A stretch of DNA of 64,000 nucleotides from Echinicola pacifica DSM 19836. Its GTDB lineage: Bacteria; Bacteroidota; Bacteroidia; Cytophagales; Cyclobacteriaceae. Below, piece after piece: positions 47,182 to 56,285 of the stretch (within the stretch, counting starts at the first letter, position 1; each line of letters starts with the position of its first letter). Below the pieces are notes generated by a model that was given only the letters and a program-made list of their open reading frames with translations, did no database searches and was not told where the DNA came from. The stretch spans positions 362,930-426,929 of the forward strand of contig NZ_KB890750.1 in NCBI RefSeq assembly GCF_000373245.1, read 5' to 3'. The position numbers and the translations under genes are program-made.

Positions 47182-47433
47182 ATGGAAGAAGGAATAAAGT
47201 TAAGAATTGAAAGTGCATTGGACACCATACGCCCCTACTTGGAAGCTGACGGAGGAAATGTTAAAATTGTGGACCTCACCGAAGACATGGTGCTCTTGCT
47301 GGAACTTACAGGAACCTGTAGCTCCTGCCCGATGTCCACCATGACCTTGAAAGCGGGTGTTGAGGAAGCGGTAAAGAAAGCCATTCCTGAAATCACCAAG
47401 GTGGAAGCCATCAATGTTCCAGTCACAGAATAG
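47182..47433 (+). CDS. NifU C-terminal domain Fe-S scaffold protein
   Basis: The 83-residue protein is a stand-alone NifU C-terminal domain (Nfu type), including RPYLEADGGNVKIVDL and the cluster-binding CSSCPMS with Cys46 and Cys49. It can hold a [4Fe-4S] cluster between two subunits and pass it on. The 9-bp gap to the Mrp ATPase indicates an operon devoted to Fe-S cluster transfer. Confidence 0.93.
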   Translation: MEEGIKLRIESALDTIRPYLEADGGNVKIVDLTEDMVLLLELTGTCSSCPMSTMTLKAGVEEAVKKAIPEITKVEAINVPVTE

Positions 47434-47455
47434 ACCTAATTGTAAAACACTGTTA

Positions 47456-50400
47456 ATGAAAAGGATATCACTACTTTTAAGGATAAAGTTAGTTTTATCC
47501 TTTTTCTTATTTTATAACGTCTCTTTTTCTCAGGCTCAGGTAAGTCCTAGCCAAACGCAAATCATTAATTATGATGAACGCTGCACCGCTCCACTTTGGG
47601 AAAAGCAGCTGGAAGATAAGCTGGGCATTGTAGCCTCCAAGGATTATTTTGAAGCCTGGGTCAATGATAAAATAGACGATAAGAAGCATTTCCCAAGCCT
47701 AAGGACCTTAGCAGATGAGGTGCGCACCATTCCCGTGGTAGTCCATATTATCCATAATGGAGAGGCCCTGGGACAGGGGGCCAATATTCCTGATAGCCAA
47801 ATCTATGCGCAGATCAGGATAATGAATGAAGATTTTAGGCGTCAAAATGCTGACGCCAGTAGCACTCTCCCAGAGTTCCAACCTGTAGCCGTGGATGCTC
47901 ATATCGAATTTGTCCTAGCAAAACAAGATCCCCGCGGCCTTCCCACCACAGGGATCAACCGCGTAAAAGGCAGCCAATCAGAGTATGATCTTTCTGATGC
48001 CGGCACCCTCTCCGACCTCTCTTACTGGGATTCGAATGATTACCTTAATATATGGGTGGCGCCACTTTCAGGAATAAACCTGGGCTATGCCTCCTTTCCT
48101 CAGTCTGATCTTGCAGGGTTAAATTTTCCGCCTTCGGCAAAAGAAACGGATGGAGTCACCATTGATTATCAATATTTTGGAGAAGGTGGAAATGCCACCG
48201 GAAGCTCTCTGGGCCGCACCGCAACCCATGAAGTGGGGCACTTCCTAGGCCTACGACATATCTGGGGCGATGGTGGATGTGAAGTGGACGACTATGTCAC
48301 CGATACCCCCGACCAAAATGGGTCCAACTCCAGCTGTGTCACCAACAGAACTACCTGTGAATCCCTCGATATGATCCAAAACTATATGGATTATACGCCG
48401 GATAGATGCATGAACCTTTTCACCCAAGGTCAGCTCGACCGTATAGATGTGGTCCTCGCCAATAGCCCTCGAAGGGTAAGCCTAGTCAATGGACGCGCCA
48501 CACAGGACCCCGAAGTATTCGCTCTAGACCTAGCCTTGGAATCTATTTTGGCTCCCCAAAACTATATCTGTACTACCTCGATAAGCCCCCAGGTACAAGC
48601 TTTCAATGCTGGAACCTCCTTATTGACCTCTGCTGAGATCGCAATCGAAATTAACGGGACCATAGTCCAACAAAAAGTATTCAACTTCTCCATTGAGCAG
48701 GGAGGAACTACCCAGTTCTCCTTTGACCCGATCGTGGTGGAGCCCACTGGCGACCAGTTCACCGCAAAGGTCATCCGGATCAATAGCTCGGAAGATCAAA
48801 ACTCAACGAATAATACGCTAAATAGCTTTCCTGAAATTCAGCCTAGCTTAAGCCTGCCTTATCAATTCTCCGCTACAGACTTCGATAATCTTTGGACGCT
48901 GGTAAATGAAGATGAAGCCATCACCTGGGCTCCAGTGAATCTGAGCTTGGATGGACAGCCTGAAGATGCCCTTTATTTGAACTTTTATAATTATGAGGCT
49001 ACGGGAGCTTTTGACTATTTGATTTCTCCCCAAATAAATCTTGCCCAATACCCCGACGCTCAACTGGTCTTCGAAATGGCCTATGCTCAATATCCGCAAG
49101 ATGGACTGGATGACCAGCTTACTATCGGCATAAGTACCGACTGTGGCAATACCTTTGACCTTATAGATCCTCCTTACCAAAAATCCGGAAACTCACTAAA
49201 AACTTCAGCTGCCAGCTCCAGCGAATTTATCCCTACTTCCAATAGCACCTTCCGTACCGAAGTGGTCGATCTAAGCGCCTATTCTCATCTTGGAAATGTA
49301 AGGATTGCTTTTATAGCTGAGAACGCCTTCGGCAATAACTTATACATTAAGAATATCCATATAAACACCAGTCAATCAGAAAGGTATACACTAACAATTG
49401 ACGAATGGGTAAGCCCCTCACCAGTATCCAATGGGGAGCAGGTGGAGGAGCTGCTGAGTATCAAAAACGTAGGGACCTTGTCTGTAAATAGCCTATTGCT
49501 TAACCGTACTATAAACGGCACAACCTTCCCTACTCTCTTATATGAAAACCTAAGTCTTGAGCCCGACAATACTGCGCTCCTGGCCATTCCTAACTCCACT
49601 TCAGAAGGGTTCAATGCGGTGACCGTATCCGTCTTATCACCAAATTACGATCAGAATTCTACCGTTCAGTCAAGCTTAAATTATTACCTAGTAGAGGATA
49701 TCACGAGTATAGAAGTCCCTTGGCGGGAAAATTTTGATGAAGCTAGCGACCTGGATTCCTGGCAAAGTATCAATCCGGAAAATAATTTTGAGTCATGGGG
49801 ATTGGTGAATTTGCAAGCTAGTGATAACCTGAAAGCGATCGAATTAACTAAGGCAGTAGCAGAGAATACCTATTGGTTTGCCTCTCCTATCATGGACTTA
49901 TCCGGACTGCGCCAGGCAAGTTTAATGTTCGATTACGCTGCAAGTGGATTGGACGACCAGAGTACTTTTACGTTTTTGCTCAGCCAGGATGGGGGGATTC
50001 ATTTTGACCAGGAACTCCTCTCGATAAGTGGAGCCGATATGAATACTATTCAAGGGTCCAGCCCTGTCAACCCTAATAATAAGGAAGATTTTCAGCGCTT
50101 ATTTGTGGATCTCAGCAATTATACCGGCGAGGAAATGGACCAAATCCGCCTTGCGCTGGTTTTCGAATCCAGTGTGGAAAACAGCTTGCCAATCTATTTA
50201 GACAATTTTGAGTTTTTCTTATCCAATAACCCTGACCCGGTTTATCCAAAACCTGGAGCGTCAATTCTCTATCCCAATCCAGCACTAGATCTATTCAGCT
50301 TAGCCTTCAACCTGGATTCCAAAGAAGATATCCAGATTCAGGTTATTAGTGTCTCTGGGGCGGTGGTGCAGGATATCAGCTATCCTAATACGCTAAACCA

Positions 50401-50500
50401 AACGTATAATTTCAGTACCTCCTTATTTGGCTCCGGCGTATATATCATCAAAATACAAGGAAAATCTATACAGGAAACTAAGCGATTAATCATATTATAA
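47456..50500 (+). CDS. M43-family (pappalysin-type) metalloprotease with T9SS sorting tail
   Basis: The start at 47456 is chosen for its signal peptide; the frame extends to 47414 inside nifU. The 1014-residue secreted protein has a zinc protease domain (about 60-360) with HEVGHFLGLRH (zinc ligands about His258, His262, His268) and the Met-turn in IQNYMDYTPDRCMNLFT, typical of M43 proteases. Beta-sandwich modules follow, including two MAM/jelly-roll-like segments (about 480-640 and 760-920). The last about 80 residues, from SILYPNPALDLFSL to IKIQGKSIQETKRLIIL, form a type A sorting domain for the type IX secretion system. Confidence 0.9.
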   Translation: MKRISLLLRIKLVLSFFLFYNVSFSQAQVSPSQTQIINYDERCTAPLWEKQLEDKLGIVASKDYFEAWVNDKIDDKKHFPSLRTLADEVRTIPVVVHIIHNGEALGQGANIPDSQIYAQIRIMNEDFRRQNADASSTLPEFQPVAVDAHIEFVLAKQDPRGLPTTGINRVKGSQSEYDLSDAGTLSDLSYWDSNDYLNIWVAPLSGINLGYASFPQSDLAGLNFPPSAKETDGVTIDYQYFGEGGNATGSSLGRTATHEVGHFLGLRHIWGDGGCEVDDYVTDTPDQNGSNSSCVTNRTTCESLDMIQNYMDYTPDRCMNLFTQGQLDRIDVVLANSPRRVSLVNGRATQDPEVFALDLALESILAPQNYICTTSISPQVQAFNAGTSLLTSAEIAIEINGTIVQQKVFNFSIEQGGTTQFSFDPIVVEPTGDQFTAKVIRINSSEDQNSTNNTLNSFPEIQPSLSLPYQFSATDFDNLWTLVNEDEAITWAPVNLSLDGQPEDALYLNFYNYEATGAFDYLISPQINLAQYPDAQLVFEMAYAQYPQDGLDDQLTIGISTDCGNTFDLIDPPYQKSGNSLKTSAASSSEFIPTSNSTFRTEVVDLSAYSHLGNVRIAFIAENAFGNNLYIKNIHINTSQSERYTLTIDEWVSPSPVSNGEQVEELLSIKNVGTLSVNSLLLNRTINGTTFPTLLYENLSLEPDNTALLAIPNSTSEGFNAVTVSVLSPNYDQNSTVQSSLNYYLVEDITSIEVPWRENFDEASDLDSWQSINPENNFESWGLVNLQASDNLKAIELTKAVAENTYWFASPIMDLSGLRQASLMFDYAASGLDDQSTFTFLLSQDGGIHFDQELLSISGADMNTIQGSSPVNPNNKEDFQRLFVDLSNYTGEEMDQIRLALVFESSVENSLPIYLDNFEFFLSNNPDPVYPKPGASILYPNPALDLFSLAFNLDSKEDIQIQVISVSGAVVQDISYPNTLNQTYNFSTSLFGSGVYIIKIQGKSIQETKRLIIL

Positions 50501-50767
50501 GGTATTGGCAACTGCTAAAGTTGGTCTTATCTTATAAGATATGGCCCTCCAATGTGCACTAAATCAAGCCGATGAAGGGGTTTTGGGGAAATGAGAATTT
50601 TAAAAGCTTCAGTAAATTATAAATTCTATATAGTAGATGAATTAATTCATTCACTTGCTTTGGCACTATTATTATGGCAATTCGTTTGATTTGAAACTCA
50701 ATTCATTTCCAAGTAGAAGAAATTAACTTTACCTTTACAAAAGGATTAACTAACCATTTGACATTCC

Positions 50768-51541
50768 ATGAGTAGTATTGCAGCGGGAACAAAAAAAATC
50801 ATCATTCATCTGGCCCTGGCCTTTGGACTTTTATTTCTGATTTTATTTGTGTTTTTTAAGGTCTATCTTCCCAATTATACCCATCACGGTGAGGCCGTGA
50901 CGGTGCCTGATTTAGAGAATTTCAATTATTCCGAAATAGAAACTTACCTTGAGGCAAGGGACCTGAACTATATCATCACGCCCGACAGTGGATTCGTGGC
51001 TGATGCTGATCCTCTCACTGTACTCAAGCAAAATCCGCGTCCCGGGGCGAAGGTAAAGCAGGGTCGGAAAATATATATCACGCTGAATGCACAAAATGCT
51101 CCTATGATCCAGATGCCTAATCTGGTAAAGACCCAGCTCAAGAATGCGCAGGAAGTTCTTGCGAATTATGGCTTGGTGCGTGGCGAGATCATATACGTTC
51201 CTGATATTGCCATCAATGTAGTGCTGGACCAGAAATTCCACGGGCGATCTATAAAAGAGGGATTTGATATTCCCAAGGGATCGCAAATAGACCTAGTGGT
51301 GGGCGATGGCTTAGGAAAGCAAACTTTGGATATCCCTAATCTGGTCGGTATGGAAGAGGATGAAGCCGAATTTTTGGTGATAGGATCAGGCCTTAGAATG
51401 GGTCGTATTAGTTATATCAAAACAGACACCGTACCTAAAGGCACCGTGCTAAAACAATTACCGCCTTCCGGCATTGAGGCCAAAACTGGTGAACTAATCG
51501 ATGTATGGATTTCGGAATTGGAGGATTCATCAAACTTATAA
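50768..51541 (+). CDS. PASTA-domain single-pass membrane protein
   Basis: The 257-residue protein has one membrane segment (about 11-30, IIIHLALAFGLLFLILFVFF) and three PASTA domains outside (about 42-107, 112-182, 187-252), with motifs VPDLENFNYSEIETYLEARDL, MPNLVKTQLKNAQEVLANYGL and IPNLVGMEEDEAEFLV. PASTA domains bind peptidoglycan or muropeptides. No kinase or penicillin-binding domain is attached, unlike the well-known PASTA proteins. The next gene starts 2 bp after its stop. Confidence 0.92.
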   Translation: MSSIAAGTKKIIIHLALAFGLLFLILFVFFKVYLPNYTHHGEAVTVPDLENFNYSEIETYLEARDLNYIITPDSGFVADADPLTVLKQNPRPGAKVKQGRKIYITLNAQNAPMIQMPNLVKTQLKNAQEVLANYGLVRGEIIYVPDIAINVVLDQKFHGRSIKEGFDIPKGSQIDLVVGDGLGKQTLDIPNLVGMEEDEAEFLVIGSGLRMGRISYIKTDTVPKGTVLKQLPPSGIEAKTGELIDVWISELEDSSNL

Positions 51542-51542
51542 A

Positions 51543-53387
51543 ATGAACTATAAACTAGGCATATCTTTATTTTTTTTCTTTGGCCTGCTGCTCGCCAATA
51601 ATAATACCTATGCTCAGCTGGTCCAACGACCAGTGGATCGCACCATCGGCAAGCAAGAAGTTACCGCGAATAATGCAAGGATATTAGCCGAACCACTTTC
51701 ATTGCCATTTTGGGATGACTTCTCATCAGGCAAAATGGATAGTACCAAATGGCAAAATTCAGGAGCAAACGTCTCCCTTGATGTGGGCATCAATGCTCCC
51801 ACCATTGGGGTCTTACTACTTGATGGCTCCAAGGCCAATGGCCAGCCCTACAGCACCGATATTAGCCAAATCCAGCCCAGTGATCAGGTAAGCTCACAGC
51901 CTATAGACCTCTCTAGCATAAGCAGAGATGATAACAGCCTTTATTTAAGTTTTTTTTGGCAAATGGGTGGAAAGGCGGACGTCCCTGACCTTTCGGATTA
52001 TCTCTCCTTACAATTTCTGGATAGCCTTGGCATATGGCAGGAGGTTTGGAAAAAAATCGGTGGAGAGGATATCCAGGATTTCCAGCAGGAGCTGATAGCG
52101 GTAAACCCCATCTTCCGCCATCAAAACTTCCAGTTTAAATTCACCAATTCTGGCCGACTCGCAGGGCCTTTCGATACCTGGCTGATAGACTATGTCTATC
52201 TTAACGCTAAAAGGTCTGACACAGACCTTTACTATCAGGATCGCGCATTGACAGGTCTAAATTCGACCATCATGGGCGACTATGCCGCCATGCCATGGTT
52301 TGAGTTTAACCATCGTAAAGACACTATATTCACTAGTTTTTCTAATGAGTTTTATAACCTGAACAACCGATTCAGGGCCATGGAATATTCTATGGTAATT
52401 AATAATAAGACTAGTGATCAAAACCTTTTTGTCCTTAATAACAATACCCCCTTCAACCCAGTCCCGCTGGCGAATGAACGCCGAGAATTTACCAGTAACG
52501 CCCCTGGAGACTGGACGTTTGGAGAGGTAGAGGGGCCTTTTGATCTTGAAAGCTTGGTTTACCTTAGTTCCGGAGACAATTACCTGATCGCAGAAGCCAG
52601 CCTTACCGATACCGTTTATTATGAAAATGTGGATTTTCGGGTAAATGATACCATACGCACCACCGTGAATATCCAGGATTTCTACGCCTACGATCGTGGT
52701 ACGGTGGATTACGCGGCAGGCATCAACCAACGCTCAGGAATGCTGGCTATCAAATATGAAACCTCCTCCCCCATTTACCTCAATGCCATGAGTATCAACT
52801 TCACCAACGACGGTCAGACCGGTACGGCCCTGGATCTTCTGGTGTGGGGGAATTTAGAGGAGGATCCCATCCTTGTGCAGGAGATTATTATCCAGCCCAA
52901 GGACAGCCTGGACCAATTCACAAAATTTGCCTTTGATTCTCTGGTGCAGGTGAACGGGGAGTTTTATATCGGCTATATACAGTACTCCAATGACTTTATT
53001 GATATAGGGCTAGACAAATCCAATAATACCTCCTCTAAGCAATTCTATAATGTATTGGGAGAATGGCAAGCTTCCACCGCCATCGAAGGTTCACTGATGA
53101 TCAGGGCTCATGCGCAGCTGGAAGCCCCCGCTCCCGCACCAGCCCCTCTGAATAGCCAGCGTATCAAGGCTTTCCCTAACCCGGTAACCGATCAGCAAGT
53201 AAGCGTGGAAGGAGAAATTGACCAAATTAAGATGTTTGATGCCTTCGGCAGGGAAATTAATATCAATGTGATGCCAATGGAAAATGGCAAAATCATTAAT
53301 TTTACATCATTACAAAAAGGTGTTTACCTTTTGAAGGCCTGGAATAAAGGCCAGTCATTAGAACCGATTCGAATTTTAGTAAAATAA
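51543..53387 (+). CDS. T9SS-exported protein of unknown function
   Basis: The ATG at 51543, 2 bp after the PASTA gene, opens a signal peptide (LGISLFFFFGLLLANNNTYAQ). The 614-residue product has an N-terminal jelly-roll-like region starting LPFWDDFSSGKMDSTKWQNSGANVSLDVGINAPTIGVLLLDG, a long beta-rich middle, and a C-terminal type A sorting domain (about 540-614, RIKAFPNPVTDQQVSV, FTSLQKGVYLLKAW). I do not know its function. Coupling to a cell-wall-sensing PASTA protein and a rhodanese suggests an envelope role. Confidence 0.82.
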   Translation: MNYKLGISLFFFFGLLLANNNTYAQLVQRPVDRTIGKQEVTANNARILAEPLSLPFWDDFSSGKMDSTKWQNSGANVSLDVGINAPTIGVLLLDGSKANGQPYSTDISQIQPSDQVSSQPIDLSSISRDDNSLYLSFFWQMGGKADVPDLSDYLSLQFLDSLGIWQEVWKKIGGEDIQDFQQELIAVNPIFRHQNFQFKFTNSGRLAGPFDTWLIDYVYLNAKRSDTDLYYQDRALTGLNSTIMGDYAAMPWFEFNHRKDTIFTSFSNEFYNLNNRFRAMEYSMVINNKTSDQNLFVLNNNTPFNPVPLANERREFTSNAPGDWTFGEVEGPFDLESLVYLSSGDNYLIAEASLTDTVYYENVDFRVNDTIRTTVNIQDFYAYDRGTVDYAAGINQRSGMLAIKYETSSPIYLNAMSINFTNDGQTGTALDLLVWGNLEEDPILVQEIIIQPKDSLDQFTKFAFDSLVQVNGEFYIGYIQYSNDFIDIGLDKSNNTSSKQFYNVLGEWQASTAIEGSLMIRAHAQLEAPAPAPAPLNSQRIKAFPNPVTDQQVSVEGEIDQIKMFDAFGREININVMPMENGKIINFTSLQKGVYLLKAWNKGQSLEPIRILVK

Positions 53388-53392
53388 CAGTT

Positions 53393-53698
53393 ATGGAAGA
53401 CATTACAGTAGAAGAACTTAAGGAAAGATTGGACAAAAAAGAAGAATTTGCTTTTGTAGATGTCCGCGAAGAGTGGGAGTACGAGGAAGATAACCTCGGC
53501 GCTCTTAATATCCCCCTCGGTCAATTGGCCAACAATCTTGGCGAAATTGACGAATTCAGAAATCAGGAAATTGTCATTCACTGCCGCTCAGGCGCAAGAA
53601 GTGCCAATGCCAAAAAATTCCTAGAAACTAAAGGCTATAATAAAGTGAGAAATGTCATTGGTGGCATCATGGCCTATAGAAATTTGGAGGAAGAATAA
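53393..53698 (+). CDS. Rhodanese-like domain protein
   Basis: The 101-residue cytoplasmic protein is a single rhodanese domain with the start VEELKERLDKKEEFAFVDVREEWEYEE and the active-site loop HCRSGARS, whose Cys is about Cys64. It could move sulfane sulfur or sense thiols. It begins 5 bp after the T9SS protein gene, so the three genes from 50768 form an operon. Confidence 0.92.
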   Translation: MEDITVEELKERLDKKEEFAFVDVREEWEYEEDNLGALNIPLGQLANNLGEIDEFRNQEIVIHCRSGARSANAKKFLETKGYNKVRNVIGGIMAYRNLEEE

Positions 53699-53722
53699 TC
53701 TTCTTTTTCTATTCCTACCTTT

Positions 53723-53795
53723 AAGCTGTCTCAAGATCCCCTTCTTAATCCTGTCCCTTTGGATTTTAGATCGGTTTTTGGGACAGCTTTATTTA
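53723..53795 (+). terminator. Possible terminator after rhodanese gene
   Basis: AAGCTGTC at 53723-53730 can pair with GACAGCTT at 53782-53789, followed by a T-rich tail. The loop of about 50 nt is long, so this is less certain than other terminators here. Confidence 0.45.
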
Positions 53796-53941
53796 TTTCT
53801 GCTGATAAGCGACTTTTAGCTTTTGTCCTGCTGGCGCAATATCACCTCTTTCACCGGCGAACATAAGATCCTCATCGAATAAGGAATAAAGTCCGCAATT
53901 TTCGGGTCGGCGATATCGATTTTCCTTTTTACCTTTAGGTC

Positions 53942-54823
53942 ATGGAGCAGCACGAGATAAGTTCACAGGAGCAAAATATAAACTACCGAAGGGTGGAGCA
54001 GGCCTTGGAATACCTACTTGACCAGCATAAGTCTCAGCCTAAATTGGAAGATATTGCTCTACAGTCTCATCTTAGCCCCTTTCATTTCCAGCGGATATTC
54101 TCCGATTGGGTAGGTGTAAGTCCAAAGAAGTTTATTCAGTATATCAGCCTACATCAGGCTCGAAAAAGCCTAAGGACCTCTTCCCGCAATTTGCAAGAAA
54201 CCAGTGCAGCCTTGGGGCTTTCCGGATCTGCCCGGCTTCATGATCTATTCGTAACTATGGAAGGCATGACTCCCGGGGAATATAAAAACGGAGGTCGCTT
54301 ATTAGAAATAAAGTATGAATTTGTATCAAGCCCATTTGGTGAGGCCCTTATCGCTTCCACTCCCAAAGGGATCTGCCACCTGACCTTTCCAGATACCAAG
54401 GAAAAGGCACTGGAGGATTTGATTGGTCGATTTCCAAATGCATCTTTCACAAGTCAATCGAGGGAATTTCATAAGCATGCTATGGGCATCTTTCAGGATG
54501 ATTGGTCCAATAGAGAGCAAATAAAACTACACCTGAAAGGAAGTCCCTTTCAGATGAAAGTCTGGGAGGCGCTGCTCAGTATCCCTTCGGGCCAGCTCAG
54601 TACCTATGGCAATATTGCCCAACAAATAAACAATCCTGCAGCCTGCCGAGCGGTGGGCACTGCCATCGGCGCTAACCCCATAGCCTTCCTTATCCCTTGT
54701 CACAGAGTCATCCAATCCACGGGGCTGTTTGGCGGCTACAGATGGGGGCCAGTGCGAAAAACAGCCATGATAGGCTGGGAAGCGGCACAATGGGATAAAA
54801 CCAGCCAGGAAAATAATCCTTGA
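53942..54823 (+). CDS. AraC-HTH / methylated-DNA-protein-cysteine methyltransferase fusion (Ada-type)
   Basis: The 293-residue protein joins an AraC HTH (about 20-115, LEDIALQSHLSPFHFQRIFSDWVGVSPKKF) to an O6-alkylguanine-DNA alkyltransferase domain (about 125-285). The active-site Cys253 lies in IPCHRV, and GNIAQQINNPAACRAVGTAIGANP precedes it. It lacks the N-terminal methylphosphotriester domain of E. coli Ada, whose Cys triggers activation, so how it senses damage is unclear. An alkB-like gene follows 83 bp later on the same strand. Confidence 0.92.
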   Translation: MEQHEISSQEQNINYRRVEQALEYLLDQHKSQPKLEDIALQSHLSPFHFQRIFSDWVGVSPKKFIQYISLHQARKSLRTSSRNLQETSAALGLSGSARLHDLFVTMEGMTPGEYKNGGRLLEIKYEFVSSPFGEALIASTPKGICHLTFPDTKEKALEDLIGRFPNASFTSQSREFHKHAMGIFQDDWSNREQIKLHLKGSPFQMKVWEALLSIPSGQLSTYGNIAQQINNPAACRAVGTAIGANPIAFLIPCHRVIQSTGLFGGYRWGPVRKTAMIGWEAAQWDKTSQENNP

Positions 54824-54906
54824 ACATGCCATTTCCTTAGGTCTAAACCAAAAACAGAAATCCTCACTTAGTTAAAACTCTAATCTCTACCGTAAACCAC
54901 TCTCCT

Positions 54907-55509
54907 ATGGAGCTTTTTGAAAGAAATCCCTTGCAAAATATTCTGCCTGAAGATGGCCAGGTGAGCTATTATGGGGTGATAATGAGTCCTGATCAGGCTG
55001 CTTATTATTTTGACCAACTCCTACACCATATCGAATGGAAACATGATGAGGCGGTAATCTATGGTAAACATTATATCACTAAACGAAAAGTAGCTTGGTA
55101 TGGGGATGAGCCCTATGATTATAGCTATTCCAATACCACCAAACAGGCTCTTCCATGGACTTCGGAACTATTATTTCTCAAAAAACTGGTGGAAGATACC
55201 TCTGGACATACTTTTAATTCCTGCTTGCTGAACTTATATCATGAAGGAAGCGAGGGAATGGCTTGGCATAGTGATGGGGAAAAAATGCTGGGAAACCAGC
55301 CTATTATTAGTTCATTTACGCTAGGCGCAGAACGAAAATTCAGCTTTAAACATAAGCAATCCAAGCAAACCGTCAATATCCACTTGGAGAACGGGAGCTT
55401 GCTCATCATGAAAGGAGACACTCAAAGAAACTGGCTCCACCGCCTTCCTCCCACCAAAAAAGTCACCAAACCACGCATCAGCCTTACTTTTCGTACCATT
55501 ATCAGCTAA
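54907..55509 (+). CDS. alkB: AlkB-like 2-oxoglutarate/Fe(II) DNA repair dioxygenase
   Basis: The 200-residue enzyme removes methyl groups from bases such as 1-methyladenine by oxidation. The iron ligands are His121 and Asp123 in AWHSDGE and His178 in NWLHRLP; the Arg residues in KPRISLTFRTI bind 2-oxoglutarate. Its length and FNSCLLNLYHEGSEGMAWHSDGE pattern match the ALKBH2/3-like group rather than E. coli AlkB. It follows the Ada-type gene and is probably part of the same alkylation response. Confidence 0.9.
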   Translation: MELFERNPLQNILPEDGQVSYYGVIMSPDQAAYYFDQLLHHIEWKHDEAVIYGKHYITKRKVAWYGDEPYDYSYSNTTKQALPWTSELLFLKKLVEDTSGHTFNSCLLNLYHEGSEGMAWHSDGEKMLGNQPIISSFTLGAERKFSFKHKQSKQTVNIHLENGSLLIMKGDTQRNWLHRLPPTKKVTKPRISLTFRTIIS

Positions 55510-55562
55510 AGAGGTGATGCTGATTATTTAAAAAAACATACGATAATAGCAGGCCTAAAAAC

Positions 55563-55595
55563 AAAAAAAGATGGAACCAGGAGCTCCATCTTTTC
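55563..55595 (+). terminator. Bidirectional terminator between alkB and hmuY
   Basis: AAAAGATGGA / TCCATCTTTT forms a 10-bp stem with a 9-nt loop between two convergent genes, with an A-run on the left side for leftward termination. Confidence 0.8.
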
Positions 55596-55653
55596 TGAGA
55601 AAACATATGTCAAATCAAGTTAACCTTTTCCTTAAATCTGTTTTTGATCAGGG

Positions 55654-56256
55654 TTAAAATGTCTTGGTGCCGTTGGGTTGCAATACATACCTGAAGGTGA
55701 AATAATACATATTCTCCAATGCCATTTCACTCGTGGTAGGATTGCCTTTGAAAAAACTCAAAATATCCATTTTTGCATAATTCCCTGCATTGGTCTTCAC
55801 CACGATTACCCTTCCGGCAATTGGCGTGATGAAGTGGCTGGTCATATCGTAATTATACCATCCATTTCCCATGCCAGTAGGAATCGCCAGCCCTTCCTTC
55901 GTGTCCACCGCCAAAACCAGGCTGGTCGGGATTTCCTTTAATTCCTCAAAGACTGTTTCTTCAATAACTGCAGCTTGGGCGCTTCCTGAGCCATATACGC
56001 CGCCACTGGTAAAAATGGAAGTTCCAAAGAACCCCAAATCCCAATCGCCTTCTTTGTTAGGTACAATGGCATTATTTTCTAAACTATAATAAATCGTATC
56101 CGTGCCGCCCGAATGAGCTCCAGCAGCATGCAGGTCTTCTACCAGCACTATTTCTAATTCTTCTTCCACCATAGGCTCTGTATCATCATCGCTGGTGCAG
56201 GCTACAAATACGGGCAGGGCCATCAATAAAAGGGCAATAAAATTTACTTTTTTCAT
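55654..56256 (-). CDS. hmuY: HmuY family heme-binding lipoprotein
   Basis: The 200-residue lipoprotein (lipobox VFVAC, Cys20) matches the HmuY family, including WDLGFFGTSIFTSGG and the diagnostic ending MYYFTFRYVLQPNGTKTF. HmuY takes heme from host or environmental hemoproteins at the outer membrane and passes it to the HmuR receptor, encoded 29 bp upstream. Several Met and His residues (MTSHFITP, DLHAAGAH) could bind heme iron, but the ligands of P. gingivalis HmuY are not confidently aligned here. Confidence 0.92.
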   Translation of the reverse strand: MKKVNFIALLLMALPVFVACTSDDDTEPMVEEELEIVLVEDLHAAGAHSGGTDTIYYSLENNAIVPNKEGDWDLGFFGTSIFTSGGVYGSGSAQAAVIEETVFEELKEIPTSLVLAVDTKEGLAIPTGMGNGWYNYDMTSHFITPIAGRVIVVKTNAGNYAKMDILSFFKGNPTTSEMALENMYYFTFRYVLQPNGTKTF

Positions 56257-56285
56257 GAGTTAATAATAATTTATGATAAACGATT

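Noticed and set aside
50528-50541. Perfect 14-bp palindrome TATCTTATAAGATA after the M43 protease gene
   Set aside because: About four perfect 14-bp palindromes are expected by chance in 64 kb, and nothing else supports a site.
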